27,878 bases of DNA from an uncultured Collinsella sp. (GTDB taxonomy: Bacteria > Actinomycetota > Coriobacteriia > Coriobacteriales > Coriobacteriaceae), in NCBI GenBank assembly GCA_902496775.1, contig CABVCF010000017.1, positions 1 to 27,878 on the forward strand, in the 5' to 3' direction. The notes under the pieces were generated by a model that did no database searches, had not been told where the DNA came from, and saw nothing but the letters and a program-made list of their open reading frames with translations. Shown here in pieces: positions 1-9,152 of the stretch. A program made the translations under genes and the position numbers. How positions within the stretch are numbered: position 1 is the first letter of the stretch; each line of letters starts with the position of its first letter.

Positions 1-1722
1 ACGGCGGCGATGTGCCTCGCCCTGGAACTGCTTGGCACGGCGCTCGGCACGGTTGCCGCGCGGCGCCTGCTCGGCGGCAGCAGCACCGCCGCGCTCCTCG
101 GCAGCCACCTCGCGGGCCACGCTCTCCACAGCCTCGTCCACGCGAGCCTGAACGCCCTCGCGCACGCGGGTCTTGCCGCCGCGCTTGGGACGGCTCGGAC
201 GCTCGCCATCGCCACGGCGCTCGTCGCGACCGCGGTTGGAACGACCGGCCACATCGCCGTAGTCATCGCCGTTGCGCTTGCCGTCGCGACGCGTCTGCTC
301 AAGCTTCTTCTTGCTCTTGGACTTGCCGCGCTTGGTCTTCTTCTTCACCTTAAAGGCAGCAGGATCGCGCTCGGGGTCAACGGCGGGCGGGTTGGGACCC
401 ACGTGCAGGTCGCCGGCTTCGTAAATATCGGCCGTCTTGTCCATGAGCTTCTCGATCTCGTAGAACTCGTCGACGTCCTGCTCGGTCACAAACGTAATGG
501 CCCAGCCCAGCTCGCCGGCGCGGCCCGTACGGCCAATGCGGTGGATATAGTCGGTCGGCTCGGCCGGCACGTCAAAGTTCACGACGTAGCGCACGTCGCT
601 GATGTCGATGCCGCGGGCGAGCACGTCGGTTGCCACCAACACGTCGACAGTACCGTCGCGGAAGGCCGAAAGGGCACGCTCGCGCTGAGCCTGGCTGCGG
701 TTGCCGTGAATCGCGGCGGCCTTGATGCCCTTGCGCTCCAGACGACGGCAGCAGCTGTCGGCGCGGTGCTTGGTACGCATAAAGACGATGGTGCGCTCCG
801 GGCCCTCCTTTTTGAGGAACTCGGGCAACAGGTTATTCTTGGCCTCGATGGACACCGGGAACACAAACTGGTCGACGGTGTCGGCGGTCGACGTGGCGGG
901 CGCGATCTCCACGCGGGCCGGGTCGCTCACCAGGTCGGTGATCTCGCCCACGGCCTCCTCGTCGAGGGTCGCCGAGAACAGCAGCGTCTGACGCTCGGCC
1001 GGCGTCTCGCGCACAATGCGCCGGACGGCGGGCAAAAAGCCCATGTCGAGCATACGGTCGGCCTCGTCGAGTACCAGCACTTTGACCTCGCCCAGGTGGC
1101 AGGCACCCTGCTCGATCAGATCGACCAGACGGCCCGGCGTTGCGACCAGGATGTCGCAACCGTACTTAAGTGCCGCGGTCTGCGGCTTGTAGCTCACGCC
1201 GCCCACGACGGTCACGGCAACATGGCCGGTGACGTCGGCGATTTTGCTTGCGACCTCGTCGATTTGCTGGGCAAGCTCGCGCGTAGGGGTGATGACGAGC
1301 ATCACGGGGCCGCGGCCGTTGCCCTCGGGCTTCTTGGCACCGCGACGGCGGTTGCGGCCACCGCACTCGCGCACGGGTTTGGGAGGAGCGATGTGCTCCA
1401 GATTGTTCATGGTCGGCAGCAAAAAGGCGGCCGTCTTGCCGGTGCCGGTCTGAGCGGCGGCAAGCAGGTCGCGGCCTTCGAGCACCACAGGGATCGAGCC
1501 GGCCTGCACGGGCGTCGGCGCCGTGTAGCCCAGATTCTCGATAGCACGAAGCATCTCGTCCGAAAGTCCCAGCTCGTCAAAGGCGGGCAGGCTCTCGGTA
1601 GCGGACTCGACGGCCTGGGCAGCATTGGCCTCATCGGCGGCATCGAAGGCAGCCTGGGTCATGGCCTCGCGGGCCTCGTCCAGAATCTCGGCGTCCGTAA
1701 CGTCGGATACAGAATTACGCAT
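1..1722 (-). CDS. DEAD-box ATP-dependent RNA helicase (3' end outside window)
   Basis: ATP-dependent RNA unwinding or remodelling, probably in ribosome assembly or mRNA turnover. 574 codons are visible without a stop, so the C-terminus lies beyond the left edge. Translated from the ATG at 1722, preceded by AAGGA about 10 nt upstream. Motifs seen: Q motif around residues 48-73 (F48, TPVQ), Walker A AQTGTGKT at 90-97, PTREL near 146, TPGR near 195, DEAD at 219-222, SAT at 250-252, and HRIGRTGR at 394-401. After the helicase core (about residue 430) the chain becomes a long Arg/Lys/Gly/Glu-rich tail, typical of RNA-binding tails in actinobacterial CsdA/DeaD-like helicases. An extra basic Gly/Arg/Lys-rich insert of about 25 residues (about 117-139) sits between motifs I and Ia. 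The family is certain; the exact paralogue (csdA, deaD, rhlE) is not. Confidence 0.95.
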   Translation of the reverse strand, partial: MRNSVSDVTDAEILDEAREAMTQAAFDAADEANAAQAVESATESLPAFDELGLSDEMLRAIENLGYTAPTPVQAGSIPVVLEGRDLLAAAQTGTGKTAAFLLPTMNNLEHIAPPKPVRECGGRNRRRGAKKPEGNGRGPVMLVITPTRELAQQIDEVASKIADVTGHVAVTVVGGVSYKPQTAALKYGCDILVATPGRLVDLIEQGACHLGEVKVLVLDEADRMLDMGFLPAVRRIVRETPAERQTLLFSATLDEEAVGEITDLVSDPARVEIAPATSTADTVDQFVFPVSIEAKNNLLPEFLKKEGPERTIVFMRTKHRADSCCRRLERKGIKAAAIHGNRSQAQRERALSAFRDGTVDVLVATDVLARGIDISDVRYVVNFDVPAEPTDYIHRIGRTGRAGELGWAITFVTEQDVDEFYEIEKLMDKTADIYEAGDLHVGPNPPAVDPERDPAAFKVKKKTKRGKSKSKKKLEQTRRDGKRNGDDYGDVAGRSNRGRDERRGDGERPSRPKRGGKTRVREGVQARVDEAVESVAREVAAEERGGAAAAEQAPRGNRAERRAKQFQGEAHRRR

Positions 1723-1992
1723 ATGTTGTTGTTCCTTATCTGCACGCGCAATGGGCACGGCATGCGGCCGCGCGGGCGTGCTTGGTAGTGCGCTAATACA
1801 TACAAAAACGGGTGCGCACAGAGAGGACGTTGCTCAGCACGCTGGCGATCGCTTTGGCAGCCCTATCACGCGCCGTCCAGACGCAGCAGCTCTAAGCGAT
1901 GGAGCAGATTCGCCGCCGGTTAGTATACCCGTACTCCGTATGCCCCCACGTAAACCACAGATGACGAGGCGGACGGGGCGGGCCTGGCTGAT

Positions 1993-2051
1993 TGTCTCAA
2001 TCTGTAACAGTTAACGAGTAAAATCGGCCCTAATTGTTATAGATCAAGACA
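1993..2051. repeat. 59-bp palindromic element, copy 1
   Basis: Left arm TGTCTCAATCTGTAACA, right arm TGTTATAGATCAAGACA; the core reads in reverse orientation (GGGCCGATTTT on the minus strand). The arms are more diverged than in most copies. It lies between the divergent helicase and FHA genes. Confidence 0.85.
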
Positions 2052-2094
2052 GAGGGGGATTTCCGTCCAGTCCAAACCAAATCTCTCAGTCCTC

Positions 2095-2122
2095 CTGCAA
2101 TTTCGAACATGTGGCCTATAAT
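2095..2122 (+). promoter_or_regulatory. Candidate promoter for the FHA-domain gene
   Basis: Perfect -10 hexamer TATAAT (2117-2122) with a weak -35 CTGCAA (2095-2100) at 16-bp spacing. It lies about 108 bp upstream of the GTG start. The -10 is convincing; the -35 is not. Confidence 0.45.
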
Positions 2123-2229
2123 GTTGCTTTGGTTACGCTATATATTGCGCAGCCATTTAATACGTCGCCCACCGGGGGCCATTAATTCCTATCGCCATAT
2201 TGGCTAGGAAGCAATCAAAGGAGGTATCC

Positions 2230-3192
2230 GTGGCAGCAGAGACGCCTTGCTCGGTCCTCTATAACGATATTCGCTCGTTCGGCGGTCTTAAACATCTCGA
2301 GATCGCCCGAATGCTCATCAATGGAAACTCTTATCTCGGCAGTACCCTGCTCGAGAAATGCTCTTCCAACCGCTCGTATCTCACCCGTTACATCGTCCAT
2401 CGCAAGCCTGACCAGTGCGCGCCCGCCATCTACAGCGACTTTACCGTCACCACGCTCAACCTTTCCGCGGCAATCTGCAGCAAGCTCGGCGGCGGCGAGT
2501 CCGCTTATCGGGCAATCGCCGAGCACTATCGCGGTCCGGCCGCCAACGAAATGATGTCGGCTCTCACCAGCTACAAGCTGGACAGCCGCCTATATGCAAA
2601 TGCCCTCAATCGCATCGACAACTTTGACGGCAATGCCGTGCGCGAGAAAAGCACGCTTTACCTTATGCTCTTTGTGGCAACGGGGGCGCTCGCCGATCCC
2701 GTTCAGGGCGTGGCCACCGTCGAGCGCTTTTGCGACAGCAAGACGGGCGAGCACTTTGGCACCACCGAAACTACCGTCGGACGTGGCTTTATGAGCAGCC
2801 TGGAGCAGCCGCGCACCGTCGCCCCCAACCTCGGTCTGCTCAGAACCCATGCCGACAACTGCGCCGACATGCAAATCCATCCCCTCACACGCAATCCGCA
2901 CGGCACCGTGATTGGTTCTTTGCCCAAAACCTCGCCCAGCATCACCGATGTAGGCGCCGACACCTCGCGCGAGCATCTTCGCATTTGGCTCGAGGGTGAG
3001 CACTGGTACGCCCAGGGCCTTGGGTCGACCAATAGCACAGTGCTCGAATCGGGCGCGGGTGACGGCGATATCGTAATCGAGCCGCCCCGCGACCAACGAG
3101 AGCCCGGCAAAGTCTATCCCCCAGTGGAAATCGAAAACAGCGACAGGCTCCATCTGGGTCTCTACACGACATTCCTTGTCATTGTGGACTAG
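2230..3192 (+). CDS. FHA-domain protein
   Basis: A 320-residue protein with a C-terminal forkhead-associated domain, which binds phosphothreonine peptides. The start is taken as GTG 2230 because AAAGGAGG (2217-2224) sits 5 nt before it. The open frame extends to a TTG at 2200, but that would place the strong SD inside the gene. FHA signature at about residues 222-320: SREH (246-249), GSTNST (265-270) and a final beta region ending RLHLGLYTTFLVIV. The N-terminal ~220 residues are soluble, mostly helical-looking and not recognised; there is no signal peptide or membrane segment. It lies directly upstream of a Ser/Thr kinase in the same orientation, so it may be a kinase substrate or adaptor (inference). 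A terminator separates the two genes, so they are probably not strictly one transcript. Confidence 0.85.
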   Translation: MAAETPCSVLYNDIRSFGGLKHLEIARMLINGNSYLGSTLLEKCSSNRSYLTRYIVHRKPDQCAPAIYSDFTVTTLNLSAAICSKLGGGESAYRAIAEHYRGPAANEMMSALTSYKLDSRLYANALNRIDNFDGNAVREKSTLYLMLFVATGALADPVQGVATVERFCDSKTGEHFGTTETTVGRGFMSSLEQPRTVAPNLGLLRTHADNCADMQIHPLTRNPHGTVIGSLPKTSPSITDVGADTSREHLRIWLEGEHWYAQGLGSTNSTVLESGAGDGDIVIEPPRDQREPGKVYPPVEIENSDRLHLGLYTTFLVIVD

Positions 3193-3193
3193 C

Positions 3194-3238
3194 GCGGACG
3201 GCGATCAAAAGACGGTCGCCGTCCGTCTTTCGTCTTCT
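3194..3238 (+). terminator. Intrinsic terminator after the FHA gene
   Basis: Stem GGACGGCGA (3196-3204) pairs with TCGCCGTCC (3216-3224), with an extra C-G pair and G-U closure, followed by the T-rich tail GTCTTTCGTCTTCT. It starts 2 nt after the stop codon. Confidence 0.8.
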
Positions 3239-3270
3239 ACCTTCTGCGTCGTAAACGACAATGCACAGCG

Positions 3271-3331
3271 GTATACGTGGGCAGTGCGGCTATCATGGTA
3301 CTTTACCGATATCCGCACTGCTCACGTATAC
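3271..3331. repeat. Large inverted repeat in the kinase leader
   Basis: 19-nt arms (3271-3289 and 3313-3331) starting GTATACGTG and ending CACGTATAC match at 18 of 19 positions; the exception is a G-U pair in RNA. The loop is 23 nt. It ends 32 bp before the kinase ATG and has no T-tract, so it is not a standard terminator. It could be an operator, an RNA leader structure or a dispersed hairpin element. Confidence 0.8.
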
Positions 3332-3363
3332 GTGCGGCAACCCATGCCAGACAAAGGAACGCC

Positions 3364-5448
3364 ATGGATACTACCGATAGCGCCTATGGCGACAAACTCA
3401 TCCGTCTTGACACGTTCGACACCGCCGTGGCGGTCGACCCCAGCGCCGAGGACGAGGCCAAGCGTCGGTTTATGACGCTTATTCTCCAGACGGCCCACCG
3501 CAACAACGGCAACATCGGGCACGTGCTGCGCGCGACCAACACGAGCGGCGAGGTCTTTGCCGTCAAGCTACTCAAGGACAACGCCGTCCTTTCCGGCCAA
3601 GCCCCCGACCGCTCCGCCGAGCAATCGGCCGCTCACCTGGCCAACACCGCCGCGCTGTTCGAGGAGTACCGTCATCTGTATACCGTCTCGCACCTGCGCG
3701 GATTTCCGCGCGTCTATGGCTACGGTTCATGCGAGGACGACCCGCTCATCCTCATGGAGTGGGTCGAGGGCACCTCACTCAAGCAGGCGCTGCCCCTGCT
3801 TCCGCACGACGCCTCGGGCGGGCTGACCACCCAGATGGTCGCCGCCGTCGGAAACGCCGTGCTTCGTGCGCTCTTGATGACCCAAGGCCTCGTGAATCCG
3901 ATCATCCATCGCGACCTGTCGCCTGCCAATATCATGTTCCGCACCACTAGCCGAACGCTCGAGCAGCAGATTGCTGATTGTTCCTTTGACCCCTGCCTCA
4001 TCGACATGGGCTCCGCGACCATGGCTCTCGGCGACGACACGATCACCCGGCGCGCCGACATCTGGCGCTTTGCCACGCCCGCATACGCCGCGCCCGAGAT
4101 GCTCACGCAGGATATCGAAGGCATCGCGGCCCTTCGCCGTTCGCCGGCAATCGATGTCTATGCGCTTTCGAGCATTCTGTACCAGCTCTACAGCGGTCGC
4201 AAACCGTTTGACTTTGAGTCGACGGACGCCGCTGCAACCGGCTCGTTCTATCTCGTAAAGACCAAGACCAAGCCGGCAGCGCTCGAGCCGCGCTGCGAGA
4301 GCGATGAAGCGCTCGTCCAAATCATCATGAAGGGTCTCTCAGTCGAGCAGTGCGATCGCCCTACCGAGCAGCAGATGCTCGAGGTGCTCTCGACATACCT
4401 CACCGACGCCGAATCCGAGGGCCGCGAGGGCGCAGGCAGTGACGCCGCAATCGACATCGACTCCGGTACGCACCTTAAGGTCGACGTCGCCGGCGAGCGC
4501 GCGCGAGAGATTCTGGTGCAGGCCCGGCACGATGCCATGACCCGCCGCCGGTTTATTATCGGTGGCGTCGTTGCAGTCGTTGCGGGGCTCAGCGTCGTTG
4601 GCGCGGCAACCCATGGCTTTGGCATCCCCGACTACCTGGACGGCATCCGCGGTACGCTTGACGACTACGCCTGGGATCAGCTGCAGGAGATTTCGCTCAA
4701 GATTAAGGCCGCCGAGACCCGTAGCGAGGCACGCGAGATTGCCCAGCGCTATCACCTGCTCGATGCCGATGGGCGTATCCCCTATCCGTGTACCAAGCGT
4801 GTCACGCTCACCAACGGGCTGCAGGTTGGCGCGCAGCTTGTGGGCATCCGCCACGATGAACTTCTGGACGGGACGGGCAAGGCCGGACTGACGTTTTTGT
4901 TCGATGCGGGTATTGCCGAGCGCAACGCTGCGGCTGAACCGCCGAGCGCCGGCTGGGCAGATTGCGAGCTGCGGGAATGGCTCAACGGCGACGGCCTTAA
5001 GCTGCTGCCCAACGAGTTGCGCGCACTCATTAAAGGGGTCAAGAAGGTCTCGAACAATGTGGGCGCCGCCAACAGTGCATCGTGTCTGAGCGAGTTGCCC
5101 GCAACCCTTTGGCTGCCCGCCATGGTCGAGCCGTGCGGTACGCAACCGCCCGATTCGTTTGCCAAGGACTATCACTACCTGGCAGACATCTACAACGGCG
5201 AGGGCAAGGAGTATCAGCTCTTCCGCGAGCTCAAGGTGAGCCCGTATTCCACGAACGAGACGATGGTCCGCCAGTGGAAGGGCAAGGACACCTGCTGGTG
5301 GGAGCGCACGGTGAGCCCCGACTCATCGGAGACCGAAGGCACGCTCTATTTGAATCGCGTTGGACACGACGGCGACGTCTTTACGTACGCAACGCCTGCG
5401 GACAAGCCAAACAAACGAACCTGTGTGATCCCCGGATTCTGTATCTAG
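3364..5448 (+). CDS. Membrane-bound Ser/Thr protein kinase with DUF6273-like C-terminal domain
   Basis: 694 residues from ATG 3364 (AAAGGAAC about 6 nt upstream; an upstream in-frame extension to 3277 would run through the leader hairpin). The N-terminal half is an STPK fold: Lys68 in FAVKLLK, catalytic loop HRDLSPAN at 182-189 (Asp184, Asn189), metal-binding DMG at 214-216 instead of DFG, and APE at 243-245. The Gly-rich loop is degenerate. One membrane helix follows RRR at about 398-415. The remainder (about 420-694), predicted outside the cell, contains a segment like DUF6273 (LREWLNG near 540, then LWLPAMVEPCG), a domain also found in secreted Gram-positive proteins. This layout suggests a receptor kinase that senses an external signal. 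The outer domain's ligand is unknown. The FHA gene lies just upstream. Confidence 0.88.
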   Translation: MDTTDSAYGDKLIRLDTFDTAVAVDPSAEDEAKRRFMTLILQTAHRNNGNIGHVLRATNTSGEVFAVKLLKDNAVLSGQAPDRSAEQSAAHLANTAALFEEYRHLYTVSHLRGFPRVYGYGSCEDDPLILMEWVEGTSLKQALPLLPHDASGGLTTQMVAAVGNAVLRALLMTQGLVNPIIHRDLSPANIMFRTTSRTLEQQIADCSFDPCLIDMGSATMALGDDTITRRADIWRFATPAYAAPEMLTQDIEGIAALRRSPAIDVYALSSILYQLYSGRKPFDFESTDAAATGSFYLVKTKTKPAALEPRCESDEALVQIIMKGLSVEQCDRPTEQQMLEVLSTYLTDAESEGREGAGSDAAIDIDSGTHLKVDVAGERAREILVQARHDAMTRRRFIIGGVVAVVAGLSVVGAATHGFGIPDYLDGIRGTLDDYAWDQLQEISLKIKAAETRSEAREIAQRYHLLDADGRIPYPCTKRVTLTNGLQVGAQLVGIRHDELLDGTGKAGLTFLFDAGIAERNAAAEPPSAGWADCELREWLNGDGLKLLPNELRALIKGVKKVSNNVGAANSASCLSELPATLWLPAMVEPCGTQPPDSFAKDYHYLADIYNGEGKEYQLFRELKVSPYSTNETMVRQWKGKDTCWWERTVSPDSSETEGTLYLNRVGHDGDVFTYATPADKPNKRTCVIPGFCI

Positions 5449-5489
5449 AGAGCGGGCGTCTTGCCGTGACGGGACCCCTCCCCGGCAAT

Positions 5490-5548
5490 TGTCTCGATCT
5501 GTAACGGTTAGAGGTCATATTTGCTGCTAGATGTTACAGAACGAGACA
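5490..5548. repeat. 59-bp palindromic element, copy 2
   Basis: Arms TGTCTCGATCTGTAACG and TGTTACAGAACGAGACA around a 25-nt core in forward orientation. It lies 41 bp after the kinase stop, between kinase and surface-protein genes. Confidence 0.88.
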
Positions 5549-5688
5549 TTAGCTTGCCGAGAACTTCGACTCATAAATGTGACTCAAGTGTATCGATATT
5601 TTCTTGCCAATGTTGCGCAACAGAAACCCTTTCGGCGGTCGTAACGTACGAATTGTCATAGGTACCCCTTCAACGGTTGGGAGAAGAA

Positions 5689-8600
5689 ATGGCAAAGTAC
5701 GCACCTAAACACTTGGAAGTCTCAGTCGGCGCCGAGCCCCATCGCGCATTCGCGGGTCACAAGACCGCGCGACTCGCCGTCACCGCAGCCACCACCATCG
5801 CAATGACCGGCTCGTCGTTGCTCGCCCCGTTCTCGGCATTTGCCAACGATCTGAGCGACACCACGGCACAGGACGCAATCATGTCCCCGCTCGCCGCCCA
5901 CGCCGGCGAGGCGGCAGGCTCCGCAGTAAAGACGAACGCCCAGAAAATTGCCGACTTGCAGGCCGCAATCGACGCCGCAAAGGCTGCCGAGGCAGAAGCC
6001 AAGTCCGACTACGACACGGCGGTTGCCCCCTATACCGAAAAGCAGACGGTCCGCGACAACGCCCAGACTGCCTACGACGCTTCCGTCTCCGACAATTCGC
6101 AGGCAGAAGCCGCCGCGCGTGCCGAATACGCCCGTCAACTCGATGAAAGCGTCAAGGCGGCCAACAGCGCCAGCGCCACGTTAAAGGATGCCCAGAGCAA
6201 GCTCGACACGGCCAAGGCCGATGCCGAAAGCAAGACGAAGGCACTCGACTCCGCAAAGCAGGCGGCAGCCGACGCACGGGCCAAGCTTGAGGAAGCCCAG
6301 AAGGCAGCCGCCAACGCAACGCCGGAGGAAATCAAGGCCGCCGAGCAGTCTGCCGCAGATGCCCAGAAGGTTCTTGACCAGGCAAAGGCCGCAAAAACCG
6401 CTGCCGACTCCGCACTCGCCGATGCCCAGCAGGCTCGGAGCGCCGCGCAGAGCGCTTACAACGAGGCGTCAGGCACGCTGGCTTCCGCTCAGCAGGCAAA
6501 GACCGCCGCGGATGGTAAGGTAGTCGCGGCACAGGCAGCGTATGACAGCGCGCAAGCCGATTTGGCAGCCGCAAAGGCAGGCGCCGAGAGCCCGGAGTAT
6601 GACGCCGCTCAGGCAAAGGTCGATGCCGCCCGAAGCGCACTCGATCAGGCGAAGCAGCAGCAGGCGGCTGCCGAAGCAGGTCTTTCTCAGGCAAATAGTG
6701 ACGTTGCATCCAAGCGGGACGCCCTCACCGGTGCCGAAAGCGAGCTCGAAGCCAAGAAGCAGACAGTCGCAGCAGCCGAAAATGATGTAACGGCAGCCCA
6801 GGCGAAAGCCGATGCGGCGCAATCGGAGTTGACCTCGGCAAAGCAGGTGCATGCTGCCGAGCTGGAGAAGGCAAAGGCCGCTCAGAAACAAGTCGACCAG
6901 GCAAAAGCCGAGAAGGAGCAAGCAGACAAGGCGCTCGAAACTGCCAAGACAAACCAGGCGGCCGCCGATCAAGCCGTTGTCGATGCACAGAAAGCATACG
7001 ATACGTGCAAGGCGGCAGCCGATAAGGCTACGACGGCGGAGGCGCAGAGCGTCATCGGCTTTTACCAATTCATCGGTGCCAACGATGCTGCAGACATCAT
7101 CTATAAGCAAAGCGACTTAAACCCAACGACCATCGGCGATAAAAAGGACGGCACGTCACTCGACAACGCCAAGCTTTCGTTTGGCAAGCTGCGCGAGATT
7201 AATGAATATCGCAAAAGCGTCGGCCTTAGCGAGCTTAAGGTGACGGCCGAGCAGATGGCAATTGCTCAGTCGAACTCCAATTACTCAGACGCCATGCTAG
7301 ACCATTCAGACTATGCGCGATTCGAAAATGCCGCATGGAACTATGACTTGAAAAGAAATGTCGCACACCAGTGGGTTGATGAGGAAAAGAATATATTTGA
7401 CCAGGCCGCAGCGAAAGCCGGCCTTGGCGAAATTGCCCCCAAAGATGCTTGGGATACTTTCTGGAGCCACGGCACCGAATTCGGAGAGCAAAAGGTAGGC
7501 TTTGGCACCGTCGGCCACTATTTGAATATCGTACAGCCTGACGCCAAAACCATGGGATACGGCATTAATTCTCGAGGAACTCATCTCTCATATACCTACA
7601 TCTTGGAGGTTGACGACAACTACGGTTCGTACGAGAAAGAATATTCAATCGATGAACTCGAGAGTCTCTTTGATCAGTATCAGCTGAGTCTCTCCAAGGC
7701 CAGCGAAAACCTTGCCGCTGCAAAAGCGAACCTTGAGCAAAAGCGCAGCACAGCGGCATCGAAAGCCGATGCCGTAAAGGCAGCAGAGACCCTCGTCGCT
7801 CAAAAGCGAGAAGGCGTTGATACCGCGAACAGCAACCTTGCCACCGAAAATGGCAACGTGGCAGGTGCCGCTGCCGAGGTCGCTCAAGCAGAGCAGAATC
7901 TCGCCAAGGCAAACGGAAAAGTTGCCGAAGCCGAAGACCAGGTTAAAGCCGCCCAAAGCAACGTGGCGCCCGCAGAGCAGGTCGTCAACCAGAAGCGCGC
8001 CGAGCTTAAGGCATCGCAAGAGCAAGCCGCTCAGAGTCAGAAGAAGGTTGATGACGCCAAGGCAGAGGCTCTCTTAAAGCAGCAGGCTCTGCAAGATGCA
8101 AGGAAGGAACTTGCCAAGTATTCTGCCGATGTTGCTGCGGCCCAGGAGAAGGCTGACAAGGCCCATCAAACGCTCGATGAAGCCACGGCGGCTCAGACGT
8201 CTGCCCAGAGCGCTCTTGAAAAGGCGGAGCGCGACGCGGCTGCCAAGAAGCAGGCCCTCACTATCGCCAAGGACGGCGTCGAGGCCAAGGCAGCGACCGC
8301 GGAGCACGCCGCGAGCGATCTGACCACGGCGGAAAACGACTTTGCTTCAAAGCAGGCACATGCCGATGCGTTGAACAACGCGGCCGATAATCTCGCCACG
8401 GCCGAGGCAGCCAAGAAGGACGCCGACGCAGCAGTGACTGCGGCCGAAACTGCTCTTAGTGCGACGAATGATGCCGTAGCGAACGCCGAGCAGGCGGTCG
8501 AGAATTCTCAGGCCGCACCGGACGCCGCTGCCGCCGCTCTCGGAAAGCTCAAGTCCGTCAATGTCGAAAACGGCATCGCAACCGGCTCCGATGCAAACGC

Positions 8601-9024
8601 GAACGATACGCTCAATGCCCTCTTTGCCAAGTGCGTCGCCGCCAAGCAGGCAGAACATAACGCAAAGGCCGCACTTGATGCCGCTCAGGCAGACCTTGAT
8701 GCTGCGACGCCCGCCTACACCGCGGCGCTCAATGTCTACAACGAGGCGAAGGCAAAACGCGTAGCCGCCGAGCAAGCCCTGAAGGACGAGATCGCCCGCC
8801 AGGAGCAAGAGGCAGCGAAGGCCGAGCAGGCCAAGATCACGCAGGCTGCCGCTAAGCCGGTTGCTGGAAAGCCGTCTACCGGCAACGCCAAGACGGCCGC
8901 CAACTCGGCACTTCCCACCACGGGCGACAAAGCTGCGCTCGCCGGTGAGACGTTTGTCATCGGAGGCGTCGTGCTTGTAGCCGCCGGCGTCTTCCTAACC
9001 GACAAGAAACGTCGTCAGGAGTAG
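5689..9024 (+). CDS. LPXTG-anchored coiled-coil surface protein with central CAP domain
   Basis: 1111 residues from ATG 5689, with GGGAG (5679-5683) 5 nt upstream; a TTG at 5677 is in frame but less likely. The N-terminus is a signal peptide: basic, then a hydrophobic stretch at about 28-50, with likely cleavage after AFA (52). Residues about 68-450 and 660-1057 are long Ala/Lys/Glu/Asp/Gln heptad-like coiled coils. Between them, at about 451-647, is a CAP/SCP-like domain (REINEYRKSVGLSEL, DHS, FEN, then GHYLNIVQPDAKTMGYGIN). The C-terminus has LPTTG at 1075-1079, a hydrophobic helix and a KKRRQE tail, the class A sortase signal. It should therefore be covalently wall-bound, holding the CAP domain on a long stalk. 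Role is probably adhesion or host interaction (inference). The Ala-rich codons make it compositionally unlike its neighbours. Confidence 0.9.
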   Translation: MAKYAPKHLEVSVGAEPHRAFAGHKTARLAVTAATTIAMTGSSLLAPFSAFANDLSDTTAQDAIMSPLAAHAGEAAGSAVKTNAQKIADLQAAIDAAKAAEAEAKSDYDTAVAPYTEKQTVRDNAQTAYDASVSDNSQAEAAARAEYARQLDESVKAANSASATLKDAQSKLDTAKADAESKTKALDSAKQAAADARAKLEEAQKAAANATPEEIKAAEQSAADAQKVLDQAKAAKTAADSALADAQQARSAAQSAYNEASGTLASAQQAKTAADGKVVAAQAAYDSAQADLAAAKAGAESPEYDAAQAKVDAARSALDQAKQQQAAAEAGLSQANSDVASKRDALTGAESELEAKKQTVAAAENDVTAAQAKADAAQSELTSAKQVHAAELEKAKAAQKQVDQAKAEKEQADKALETAKTNQAAADQAVVDAQKAYDTCKAAADKATTAEAQSVIGFYQFIGANDAADIIYKQSDLNPTTIGDKKDGTSLDNAKLSFGKLREINEYRKSVGLSELKVTAEQMAIAQSNSNYSDAMLDHSDYARFENAAWNYDLKRNVAHQWVDEEKNIFDQAAAKAGLGEIAPKDAWDTFWSHGTEFGEQKVGFGTVGHYLNIVQPDAKTMGYGINSRGTHLSYTYILEVDDNYGSYEKEYSIDELESLFDQYQLSLSKASENLAAAKANLEQKRSTAASKADAVKAAETLVAQKREGVDTANSNLATENGNVAGAAAEVAQAEQNLAKANGKVAEAEDQVKAAQSNVAPAEQVVNQKRAELKASQEQAAQSQKKVDDAKAEALLKQQALQDARKELAKYSADVAAAQEKADKAHQTLDEATAAQTSAQSALEKAERDAAAKKQALTIAKDGVEAKAATAEHAASDLTTAENDFASKQAHADALNNAADNLATAEAAKKDADAAVTAAETALSATNDAVANAEQAVENSQAAPDAAAAALGKLKSVNVENGIATGSDANANDTLNALFAKCVAAKQAEHNAKAALDAAQADLDAATPAYTAALNVYNEAKAKRVAAEQALKDEIARQEQEAAKAEQAKITQAAAKPVAGKPSTGNAKTAANSALPTTGDKAALAGETFVIGGVVLVAAGVFLTDKKRRQE

Positions 9025-9083
9025 GGATTTCGGGAGGACGGCTTCTCCTCCCTCCCACTGCTTCGCAAACCCTGCTCAGCATG

Positions 9084-9121
9084 CGCCGGGGTGCCCATCT
9101 CGCGGGCGCCCCGGCGTTTTA
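9084..9121 (+). terminator. Intrinsic terminator after the surface protein
   Basis: 13-bp stem beginning CGCCGGGG (9084-9096 with 9104-9116, one T-G pair) and a 7-nt loop, followed by TTTT. It lies 59 bp after the stop codon. Confidence 0.9.
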
Positions 9122-9152
9122 CGTTGTATAGCCGGGGCATCTGCTCCGAGAT

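Larger units (their letters stand above)
1723..2229. other. Intergenic region between divergent helicase and FHA genes
   Basis: 507 bp without a convincing gene. It holds the helicase leader, one 59-bp palindromic element (1993-2051) and a likely promoter for the FHA gene (TATAAT at 2117-2122). The stretch 1790-1990 shows nothing further that I can support. Confidence 0.6.

Noticed and set aside
10..1788. 592-codon plus-strand open frame opposite the helicase
   Set aside because: The minus strand carries all DEAD-box motifs; the plus frame is low-complexity Ala/Leu/Gly/His-rich, a GC-rich antisense shadow.
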